A stretch of 11,159 bases of DNA from assembly GCA_023399155.1 (NCBI GenBank), contig JAEWQP010000005.1:1-11159 (forward strand), given 5' to 3'. The notes under the pieces were generated by a model. The model did not search any database and was not told the origin of the DNA. It worked only from the letters and a program-made list of their open reading frames with translations. Below are positions 1 to 6,830 of this stretch, in pieces. Each line of letters starts with the position of its first letter. The stretch's first letter is position 1. Source of the stretch: Verrucomicrobiota bacterium (GTDB lineage Bacteria > Verrucomicrobiota > Verrucomicrobiia > Opitutales > Opitutaceae). The position numbers and the translations under genes are program-made.

Positions 1-2
1 GA

Positions 3-116
3 TATCGTCGGCTCAATCGTGACTACGAGCGAACGACTTCATCCAGCGAAGCTCATGTCTACATCGCCATGATCCGCCTGATGACCCGGCGCATCGCCGC
101 AAAACGGGCTTTTTAG
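3..116 (+). pseudogene. IS5-family transposase, C-terminal fragment (cut by window edge)
   Basis: An open frame enters from the left edge and ends at TAG 114-116, giving 37 residues. It contains YRRLNRDYERT, SSSEAHVYIAMIRLM and TRRIA. IS5-type (DDE) transposases typically end in a similar way: a WRRL.KDYERLP..SE stretch carrying the catalytic Glu, followed by a helix of the IRLMLRRL type. The Glu of SSSEAH is probably the last member of the DDE triad. Only the tail is visible, so I cannot say whether the rest is intact. Just past the stop, the other strand reads GAGGGTGTCTAAAAAG, which looks like an IS terminal repeat; the element may end near position 124, with TTA (125-127) as a possible target duplication. 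The family call is from memory of the motif; the end is inference. Confidence 0.7.
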
Positions 117-120
117 ACAC

Positions 121-156
121 CCTCTTACTCTTTCTCTTTCTCCTCCTCCGCCTCGC
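121..156. repeat. Polypyrimidine simple repeat
   Basis: The plus strand is almost purely C/T here, with hexamer-like iterations such as CTTACTC, TTTCTC and CTCCTCC. It follows the probable transposon end and precedes the 3' end of the metallo-hydrolase gene. The other strand would give a Glu/Lys-rich spurious peptide. No regulatory role can be read from it. The rest of the gap up to 200 shows nothing recognisable. Confidence 0.6.
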
Positions 157-200
157 ACCCGCACCCGGCCCGGAGCACAAGCAAGAGCGAAACGGAGCCC

Positions 201-220
201 GACCGCCCATTCGGGCGACC
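201..220 (-). terminator. Possible 3' hairpin of the metallo-hydrolase gene
   Basis: On the minus strand GGTCGCCC pairs with GGGCGGTC over 8 bp (two G-U pairs) around a GAAT loop. It begins 8 nt past the stop codon at 229-231. No U-tract follows, so this is a hairpin that could stabilise or terminate the transcript, not a canonical intrinsic terminator. Confidence 0.35.
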
Positions 221-228
221 GGCCGGCG

Positions 229-1008
229 TCAAATCGCCACCCGCAATCCGTCCCATGCCAGTCGCACCGACTCCGGCAGCGCCGCCTCGATCGGACCGTG
301 GTCGACCGCATGGGTGAGGTGGGTGAGATAGGTCATCGGGGCCCCGATATCGGCCGCGACCTCGACGGCCTCGGCGATCGACATGTGCGTCGGATGCGGC
401 TCGGGGCGGAGGCCGTCGAGCACGACCACCTGGGACCCGGCTGCAAGGGCGCGGGCCTCGGGGCCGACCTCCTTGCAGTCGGTGTAGTACGTGAACTTCG
501 AACCCGTGTCGCGCTCCTCGAAAACGAGTCCGAGCACGCGCATGTCGCCGTGCGGCAGGACCGTGGATGAGACCGTGCCGGTGCCCAGATCGAGCACCGC
601 GGGCATATCCCGCAGGACGAAGGCCGGATAGCCGTTGACGACGGGTTTGGCCCCGATCGCGTAGGGGAAAACATGTTTCACGCGGTCGAGCCCCTGCGGC
701 GTGGAATAGACCGGGATTCCGCTGAAGCCGCGCAGATCGCAGAACCGGCGCAAGTCGTCCATGCCCAGCACGTGGTCGGCATGGGCATGGGTGAGGAGGA
801 AAATGTCGATCCGCGTGACCCGCTCGCGCAGGCACTGCTCGCGAAACTCCGGCGACGCATCCACCTGGATATGCACGTCGCCCATGCGCACATGAACGCT
901 CGTTCGAGTACGCCGGTTCCGCGGATCCGTGGATCGGCAAATGGCGCAGTCGCAGGCGATCATGGGAACGCCCTGCGAAGTGCCTGTGCCCAGAAACACG
1001 ATCTCCAT
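229..1008 (-). CDS. Metallo-beta-lactamase-fold hydrolase, PhnP-like
   Basis: A 259-residue cytosolic protein of the metallo-beta-lactamase fold. It opens with the beta strand and turn MEIVFLGTGTSQGVP (1-15), followed by a CDCAIC cluster (19-24). The latter resembles the extra structural zinc site of PhnP-type phosphodiesterases. The metal motif HAHADH lies at 74-79, followed by GMDDLR (82-87), which is typical of the PhnP/COG1235 branch. Further ligands are probably the His of LPHGD, the Asp of YYTDC and the His of the THLTHAVDH end. Family members cleave phosphodiesters such as cyclic ribose phosphates or act on small nucleotides, but no phn genes are nearby, so the substrate is unknown. 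The length is normal for the family. The ATG at 1008 is chosen because the conserved first strand starts there; AGAGG lies immediately upstream with very short spacing. It is divergent from the GNAT gene across 128 bp. Confidence 0.9.
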   Translation of the reverse strand: MEIVFLGTGTSQGVPMIACDCAICRSTDPRNRRTRTSVHVRMGDVHIQVDASPEFREQCLRERVTRIDIFLLTHAHADHVLGMDDLRRFCDLRGFSGIPVYSTPQGLDRVKHVFPYAIGAKPVVNGYPAFVLRDMPAVLDLGTGTVSSTVLPHGDMRVLGLVFEERDTGSKFTYYTDCKEVGPEARALAAGSQVVVLDGLRPEPHPTHMSIAEAVEVAADIGAPMTYLTHLTHAVDHGPIEAALPESVRLAWDGLRVAI

Positions 1009-1136
1009 GCCTCTGAGAATCGGCCCTCGGCCGCCATCCTGCCAAGTCGCAATTTCCGTGCGCCCCTACACGACCGTCTGCAGGCAAGCGGAGTTGCGTT
1101 GCCGCGCAGGACGCGACAGGCTCCACGGGCTCCTGC

Positions 1137-1583
1137 ATGCAACTGCGCCCGGCCACAGCCGACGATTTTGCGGCGATCGTCCGCCTGCTTGAGGGCGTCT
1201 CGCTCGATGCGAGCGACCTCAATCCCGCGCAGACATCGGCGTTTCTGCTGCTGTGCGACGCGGACGAGATCCTCGCCTGTGGCGCGGTGGAGCGTTTCGA
1301 CGACCGCAGCGGCCTGGTGCGTTCCCTCGCCGTGCGTCCCTCGCATCGCGGCCGGGGACTCGCCACGCGCATCATGCAATCGCTGGAAACCCATGCGCGC
1401 TACCGAGGCATCCGCCAACTCTTTCTCCTCACCCAGGGTGCGCCGGGCTTTTTCACGCGTCTGCATTTCGATCGCTGCGACCGTGCCCAGGCCCCGGAGC
1501 CGATGCGCCGCTCGCCGCAATTCACCGAGCTGTGCCCGAGCACCGCGGTGTGCATGTGCAAGGACATCCGGCCGATGCTTTAG
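1137..1583 (+). CDS. GNAT-family N-acetyltransferase, ArsN2-like
   Basis: A 148-residue single-domain GNAT protein that transfers acetyl from acetyl-CoA to an amine. It starts with the usual RPAT strand (4-7). The acetyl-CoA pyrophosphate-binding motif A is VRPSHRGRGLA (66-76), preceded by LVRSLAV and followed by the long helix. The later part, with LFLLTQGAPGFFTRL (95-109), then a PMRRSPQFTELCPSTAVCM stretch, is very like the ArsN2 subgroup annotated as arsenic-resistance acetyltransferases. No ars genes are in the window, so the role is a subgroup resemblance only. ATG 1137 is the first start that preserves the N-terminal motif; the upstream sequence has no clear Shine-Dalgarno. The 1009-1136 gap, shared with the divergent hydrolase gene, shows no recognisable promoter. 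Confidence 0.85.
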   Translation: MQLRPATADDFAAIVRLLEGVSLDASDLNPAQTSAFLLLCDADEILACGAVERFDDRSGLVRSLAVRPSHRGRGLATRIMQSLETHARYRGIRQLFLLTQGAPGFFTRLHFDRCDRAQAPEPMRRSPQFTELCPSTAVCMCKDIRPML

Positions 1584-1602
1584 TCGAGAGCCGAGGGTCG
1601 AG
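1582..1602. repeat. GTCGAG-type short dispersed repeat
   Basis: GTCGAGAGCCGAGGGTCGAG is an imperfect direct repetition of GTCGAGAG/GCCGAG/GGTCGAG right after the GNAT stop codon. A related CTCGTCGCTCGACG stretch lies at 8235-8250, before the lysE-type gene. These look like short, period 7-10 intergenic repeats. The remainder of 1603-1745 holds nothing I recognise. Confidence 0.4.
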
Positions 1603-1745
1603 TGCTGCAAAGCTCGCAGCCCGGACACGAAGCGGCGATGCGCGCGGGCGCGACCCGTTGCCCAGCTCTCGCCTCGCTATCGACCGACGACGGCTGATAG
1701 CGTCCATGGGCTCTCATCCCTCGACGCTGGTCTCTCCACCCCACC

Positions 1746-1762
1746 GCGGCGCGGAGCGCCGC
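1746..1762 (-). terminator. Possible typA 3' hairpin
   Basis: GCGGCGC and GCGCCGC form a perfect 7-bp stem with a 3-nt loop, 4 nt beyond the typA stop codon. There is no T-run afterwards on the minus strand, so termination strength is uncertain. The convergent GNAT gene ends about 160 bp away. Confidence 0.35.
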
Positions 1763-1766
1763 AGCG

Positions 1767-3596
<1,830 letters not shown>

Positions 3597-3876
3597 GGAC
3601 GTGCGGGCGCAGGGGCCAGCCTCTGGAAAAAGGGGCTGAACGTGCGGTCCGCCGAGTTCCAAGGCAAGCGGGATTCCGGCGGGCGGGCAATGGGCGAGGC
3701 GCTGCGCCCGATGCGCGCGGCCAGCCGACAGTGGCGGAGCCGGCCCGCTGAGTTGAGCCAAGTCGCACGGCATCAACGCGCGGCAACGTCGGGGGCTCGA
3801 CCCCGGGGGGAGCGACGTCGACGGAGGCAGAGACGGCGGCCGGGAGTCGGAAGCGACGCGAGAAGACGCCGGGAAC
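3597..3876. other. Intergenic region upstream of typA
   Basis: About 280 bp without a supportable gene. The minus-strand frame running into typA is open but has biased, repetitive composition and no family similarity that I can see. The region should contain the typA promoter, but I find no convincing -35/-10 pair. Apart from the hairpin at its right end it holds nothing recognisable. Confidence 0.6.
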
Positions 3877-3898
3877 CGGTTCTGGTTTTCCAGAGCCG
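3877..3898 (-). terminator. Hairpin after the esterase gene
   Basis: On the minus strand CGGCTCTGG and CCAGAACCG form a 9-bp stem (one G-U pair) closed by an AAAA loop, 6 nt downstream of the esterase stop codon. No U-tract follows. An alternative GAGCC/GGCTC pairing would place the stop codon in a loop. It is probably a 3'-end structure. Confidence 0.45.
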
Positions 3899-3904
3899 CT
3901 GTCG

Positions 3905-4618
3905 TCAGGGCTCCCCCGCCCCAGTCGAAGGACCTCGCGAAGTCTCGGCTGTCCGCACGCGCTTGCTCGCAGCCGCTTCCGTGATCATGCGGCCGACCAC
4001 GCTGAACTCGTCGGAAACAATGATGTGCCCGACGCCGGGATAGATCCGTTCCGTGAGGGCTGCACCCCGCGCGCGAAGCAAAGCCGAACTCTCCAGCACG
4101 CGGGCGACCGGGATGTGACCATCGGCGTCGCCGCAGGCGAGAAAGACCGGGGTCCCGGCGAGGTCGCGATCGTGCGGCCGGGGCGCGCCGGGTTCGCCGA
4201 TCACGCCGCCGCTGAGCGCAAAGACACCGCCCAGCCGGATGCCGGCGCGCAAGGCCCATTCCAGTGCCAGGCACGCGCCCTGGGAAAAGCCGCCCACGAG
4301 GATCCGTTCGGCCGGCACACCCGCCGTGGTGATGCGCGCCACTTCGCGCGACACCACAGCCAGCGCAGAGGTCAACCAGGGCTCGTTGAGCGCCACGGGC
4401 TCGAGAAAGCGCTGCGGGTACCAGGAGTTGTCGGCCGCCGCGGGCGCCAGAAAGCACACTTTGTCCGATGGCAAGAGGCGGGCCATCTCGAGGGTGCGAC
4501 CCGCCTCGCCCCCGCGTCCGTGCAACAGCACGACAGCGACTCGTGCCGTCGCCAGAGGTTCGCCTGCCTGAAATACGGGTGCTCCCGCGTGGGGACCCTT
4601 TGTATCCGTCGGGATCAT
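3905..4618 (-). CDS. Alpha/beta-hydrolase, phospholipase/carboxylesterase family
   Basis: A 237-residue serine hydrolase of the carboxylesterase/acyl-protein thioesterase (COG0400) type, probably cytosolic, since no signal peptide or membrane segment is seen. It has VVLLHGRGG (29-37, oxyanion-hole region), the nucleophile elbow GGFSQGA (109-115, Ser112), GDADGHIP (163-170, Asp166) and VGHII with His198, completing a Ser-Asp-His triad. Such enzymes hydrolyse short-chain esters or lysophospholipids; the natural substrate cannot be inferred. The open frame extends another 58 codons upstream, but that part translates a GAGAGGC heptamer repeat, so ATG 4618 is taken as the start. No Shine-Dalgarno is visible. 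The last 20 residues are polar and poorly family-like. It lies upstream of typA on the same strand, with 308 bp between, so co-transcription is doubtful. Confidence 0.9.
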   Translation of the reverse strand: MIPTDTKGPHAGAPVFQAGEPLATARVAVVLLHGRGGEAGRTLEMARLLPSDKVCFLAPAAADNSWYPQRFLEPVALNEPWLTSALAVVSREVARITTAGVPAERILVGGFSQGACLALEWALRAGIRLGGVFALSGGVIGEPGAPRPHDRDLAGTPVFLACGDADGHIPVARVLESSALLRARGAALTERIYPGVGHIIVSDEFSVVGRMITEAAASKRVRTAETSRGPSTGAGEP

Positions 4619-4681
4619 GCGCGGAAAAGGCACGCGACTTTGCGCGCCGTCAAGACGGGCATCGTGCGAAAGCCGCGAGCC

Positions 4682-4710
4682 CGGGCGAGCGGCGAGAGGC
4701 GAGAGGCGCC
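4682..4710. repeat. GAGAGGC heptamer repeat, copy 1
   Basis: The plus strand carries iterated GCGAGAG/GCGAGAG/GCG units. Related tracts lie at 9744-9776 (same orientation) and 9950-10001 (opposite orientation). All three sit between genes. This is a short-period dispersed repeat, not coding. Confidence 0.6.
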
Positions 4711-4744
4711 TAACGATCACCCGTCGGGCGGCGGCTCCCGACCT

Positions 4745-4802
4745 CATCTGCTGCCGCGGCCACTGCGCGGCAACATCTGCTGCCGCGGCCACTGCACGGC
4801 AG
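4745..4802. repeat. 29-bp tandem repeat, two units
   Basis: Two adjacent 29-bp units (4745-4773 and 4774-4802), each starting CATCTGCTGCCGCGGCCACT, differ at only two positions; a third unit begins with CATG at 4803 and decays. It lies in the gene-free segment beyond the esterase start. Purpose unknown. Confidence 0.85.
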
Positions 4803-4920
4803 CATGCGCGGCGGACGGGAGTTCGGCCCTTGTTGCTCCAGGGGGCCTATCAGCGAGGTTTGAGAACGCGCCGTGGTGCACAAAAGATAACGACGAGAAG
4901 AAAGGCCGTGGCCGTTCCGG

Positions 4921-5090
4921 GATGATCCTTGGTTTCCTTCGTTCCCTCCTGTGAAACGGTCTTCTCTGTGACCTCTGTGTCTCCTCGGTGGCCTCTGTGA
5001 CCGGATCGGGATCGTGATGAGAGCGGGCGCGGACGCTTGCGAACCGAGAAGATGCTCCCGCGCCAGGACGCCAAGGCGCCACGGAACGGA
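4921..5090. repeat. Composite interspersed repeat, copy 1
   Basis: This starts with a block rich in CTCTGTGACC/CTCTGTGTCTCC units (4921-5016, ending CCGGATCGGGATCGTG), then a variable spacer, then a CGCGCCAGGACGCCAAGGCG block (5059-5090). The same order and near-identical blocks recur at 10963-11159, and the blocks recur in part at 5226-5385. Read on the minus strand the first block gives Thr-Glu-rich peptides (TEETQRSQ, TEKTVSQ types) that look like hypothetical proteins but are repeat artefacts. Confidence 0.85.
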
Positions 5091-5166
5091 GGTAACGGGC
5101 TCTCGTGCTCGATGTTCGTCGCTCGTCTCCGCAGCGCGGGCACGCGCCGAAGCGCCGAGATTCCAG

Positions 5167-5197
5167 GCGATAAGCTGTAAGCTTCAGGCGGTAAGCA
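5167..5197. repeat. TAAGCTGTAAGCTT-type short repeat
   Basis: GATAAGCTGTAAGCTT is followed by CAGGCGGTAAGCAC, an imperfect series of TAAGC(N) units of period 8-10. It lies in the spacer between composite repeat copies 1 and 2. It is probably another dispersed intergenic repeat family. Confidence 0.5.
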
Positions 5198-5225
5198 CGA
5201 AGGTCCCGGCGCGGGCGGAGATGAC

Positions 5226-5385
5226 TCGCGCCAGGACGCCAAGGCGCCAAGGAACGGACCGAGGACCAGGACACGATGTGCTCGAAGCTCCTGTATCCGA
5301 CCTTCTCCTCGCTTACCTCCGTTTCCTTCTGTGAAACGGTCTTCTCTATGACCCCTGTGTCTCCTCCGTGTCCTCTGTGACTTGA
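5226..5385. repeat. Composite interspersed repeat, copy 2
   Basis: CGCGCCAGGACGCCAAGGCG (block C, 5227 on) is followed by a GGACCAGGACACGA block (D, to about 5291) and then by the TGTGAAACGGTCTTCTC and CTCTGTG block (T, about 5312-5385). Copy 3 continues past its C block into the same D sequence, so the natural unit seems to be C-D-T, repeated with T-C junctions. No transposase or long terminal repeats are present. Confidence 0.85.
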
Positions 5386-5575
5386 TCGATCTGTTTCACG
5401 GGAGGTTCTCCGGACGAACTCGCGGTGCACGCACGCCGCTCAGCGCTCTCGGAGATCGCGCTTCACGGCGTGGCGCGGCGCCTGCGGCTGTCGCGGGTGG
5501 CGAGCCGGGGCTCATCGAGTGCGGCGCCGGGGCACCGCACTGCAGAACGAGCGCGGTGCCATGCGCCACGCGTAC
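5386..5575. other. Unassigned intergenic segment
   Basis: About 190 bp between the repeat block and the terminator of the large RNA. It has one 6-bp inverted repeat (GTGCGG 5519-5524 / CCGCAC 5535-5540). Open frames through it are Arg/Ala/Ser-rich and run into the RNA terminator, so I call no gene. Confidence 0.5.
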
Positions 5576-5612
5576 AAAATAAAACCCCGCGGAGCCTTGC
5601 GGCCCCGCGGGG
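5576..5612 (-). terminator. Intrinsic terminator of the large RNA
   Basis: On the minus strand CCCCGCGG pairs with CCGCGGGG, followed by a G-U pair and GCC/GGC, closed by a GCAA tetraloop: a 12-bp stem (5585-5612). It runs directly into TTTTATTTT (5584-5576). The G-U pair would be an A-C mismatch on the plus strand and there is no T-run on that side, so it terminates minus-strand transcription. It is the only textbook intrinsic terminator in the window. Confidence 0.9.
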
Positions 5613-6440
5613 TAATATCGGGAGTGGGAGTTCGCCACGCTCTCTTTCCCTGTCGCCGACATTGGGCGCTCCACCTCGCGGTGGGCTGCCGGCTCCCCGA
5701 CGCCATTCCCTGCGGCAAGCAGAGGTATCGGTCTCATAGCAGGACCGTCCCGCCCCTTTCGGCGCGGAATTTATCGGGTGAGGCCTCTTAGCCTGGTTCG
5801 GCCGCCATCTGCCGATGACAGCTCGCCGGACATGGTAGTGACACGCCTGCGAATCAGGTGCGATCGCGTCACCACCGTTTTTCGCAAGGGCAGCCACCGA
5901 TGGTCTCGGTGCGTTGACCTCGCGCGACGGGTCTGACCTCTTACCCCTCAGGTTACCTTGATATCGCAGTTGGGTGGATCGGTTTTTCGTCCGCCCCAAT
6001 CAGGAGGTTTTGCGAACTTTGCCACATTCGCCCACTCCCCGAACACGCCTGCCGCTTTCGCGCTCCGCTTTGCAGCGGAAGCCTTTTGGCGAGGTGGTCT
6101 CGCCCGGCCTGCGCGTCCGTGCTGGCTCACAGTAGTAACCCGGACCCCTCTGGGCCACTGTGTCAGTCCGTCGGGTCGAAACTCCCGTCGGACCTGACTC
6201 GGCTCGGTCGCGGTTTCTGATTTCGCGCCTCGCCGCACAGTTCCATATTCGCATTTCTTGGCGGGTGCGACCCCGCCCAGAGGAACTGGTGAAAGCTGCC
6301 TTTCCGACCTCGCGGCCGGCAGGGGACCAGTGGACCAGCTCCACCGTCCGTTCCCCGGTTGCCCGGGCGTATCCCTGGGGCGTCACCAACGGTTTTTTCA
6401 TTCCGCCGGGCGTGTCCCAGTTCTTTCAAAGAACGGGATC
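5576..6440 (-). ncRNA. Large structured non-coding RNA, unrecognised class (about 865 nt)
   Basis: No frame here gives a credible protein, yet the minus strand folds into many local hairpins. Those closed by GNRA loops include 6354-6367 (GCAA), 6304-6319 (GCGA), 6062-6082 (GCAA), 5750-5767 (GAAA), 5671-5684 (GCGA) and the terminator (GCAA). Others are a 12-bp stem 5834-5845/5865-5876, a long stem 6162-6198, and stems at 6260-6277, 6330-6344, 6128-6133/6157-6162, 6088-6104, 5895-5911 and 5655-5661/5687-5693. In at least seven positions the minus strand has G-U pairs where the plus strand would have A-C mismatches, which fixes the strand. The 3' end is an intrinsic terminator. The 5' end is placed near a CCC/GTTCTTT hairpin at 6416-6437 and is uncertain. 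I see no hallmarks of RNase P RNA, tmRNA, SRP RNA or a group II intron domain V. Two adjacent RNAs cannot be excluded. Confidence 0.65.
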
Positions 6441-6487
6441 ATGAAACGCCAGCGGCCGCTCGGAATCAAGGTTTTCTTCCTCACAAG

Positions 6488-6553
6488 TTACTCACCATCA
6501 AGTGGATGTTGATAACTTGTGAATAAGGTTATCCACCGGTTGTTCACCGGTGG
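6488..6553. promoter_or_regulatory. DnaA-box-like cluster (possible replication origin element)
   Basis: Five 9-mers resembling the DnaA box TTATNCACA lie within 61 bp on both strands. They are TTATTCACA (minus, 6518-6526, exact), TTATCCACC (plus, 6529-6537), TTATCAACA (minus, 6507-6515), TTACTCACC (plus, 6488-6496) and TTGTTCACC (plus, 6540-6548). The last two fit less well. A perfect 8-bp inverted repeat, CCACCGGT/ACCGGTGG with a 5-nt spacer, covers 6533-6553. The stretch 6481-6532 is visibly more AT-rich than its surroundings. This looks like an oriC-type or DnaA-regulated site immediately upstream of the large RNA. No dnaA, dnaN or gidA gene is in the window, so an origin is only a hypothesis; DnaA control of the RNA promoter is an alternative. 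Confidence 0.5.
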
Positions 6554-6807
6554 CGGAGTCGCGGGGCGAGCGTCGGTTGCGGGCGGACGCGGCGCCGAGG
6601 GGCGGGAGTCGCGCGGAGAAACAGAAGGCACGAGCGGGTCGAGAAACGCGTGTGGAGCGTCGAGCGCCAGAGCGGCGGCTCGGCCGGAGGCCTCGCCCGA
6701 CCTGCATCCGGTATTCGAATACCACCGAGCCCGGCATGAAGCCCATGCAACACTCCGGGCGATGAGGCTGCGCGGAAAGCGCCCGTCCCGCTCTCGTCTC
6801 CCGGTGC
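6554..6807. other. Gene-free stretch between DnaA-box cluster and dehydrogenase gene
   Basis: GC-rich sequence with no convincing gene. A minus-strand frame from 6746 to 6498 (82 codons) has a plausible GGAG six bases before its ATG, but its Arg/Ser/Pro-rich product resembles no family and it runs through the DnaA boxes, so it is left uncalled. The one distinctive site is the palindrome listed separately. Confidence 0.5.
6710..6723. promoter_or_regulatory. 14-bp perfect palindrome, possible operator
   Basis: GGTATTCGAATACC is perfectly self-complementary, with an AT-rich centre in GC-rich surroundings. That is the usual form of a site for a dimeric regulator. It lies about 110 bp beyond the dehydrogenase stop codon and 160 bp from the DnaA-box cluster, so its target gene is unclear. 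Confidence 0.3.
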
Positions 6808-6826
6808 GCGGCGCGCGGCGCGCCGC
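6808..6826 (-). terminator. Possible 3' hairpin of dehydrogenase gene
   Basis: GCGGCGCG and CGCGCCGC form a perfect 8-bp stem with a 3-nt loop, 4 nt past the stop codon at 6831-6833. A second small stem, CGGCT/AGCCG (6827-6843), spans the stop codon itself. No U-tract follows. Confidence 0.4.
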
Positions 6827-6830
6827 CGGC

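Noticed and set aside
3597..4457. N-terminal extension of typA by 287 codons (possible fusion)
   Set aside because: The frame is open only because of GC bias; it overlaps the esterase gene antiphase and lacks any domain, while MNRNIRNIAII is the normal TypA start.
4682..5197. CRISPR array from the repeated intergenic sequences
   Set aside because: The repeats are short-period or few in number, with no regular unique spacers and no cas genes.
4744..5430. Minus-strand 228-codon protein with Thr/Glu-rich sequence
   Set aside because: It is a translation of the composite repeat and tandem repeat, not a gene.
5463..5999. Minus-strand open frame of 178 codons
   Set aside because: It runs through the intrinsic terminator at 5576-5612 and has no recognisable protein features.
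6162..6198. tmRNA 5' signature suggested by GAGTTTCGACC on the minus strand
   Set aside because: The motif is the loop and arm of a local hairpin, and no tRNA-like 3' half or CCA end is present.
6000..6401. Minus-strand open frame of 133 codons inside the large RNA
   Set aside because: The composition is Arg/Gly/Thr-rich with no family motif, and the DNA is dense with RNA stems that show strand-specific wobble pairs.
5576..6440. RNase P RNA or group II intron
   Set aside because: The GAGGAAAGTCC and ACAGAA-type conserved regions of RNase P and a group II domain V hairpin are not found.
6498..6746. Small minus-strand gene with GGAG six bases before ATG 6746
   Set aside because: The product is Arg/Ser/Pro-rich without similarity, and the frame crosses the DnaA-box cluster; the ribosome site may be chance.
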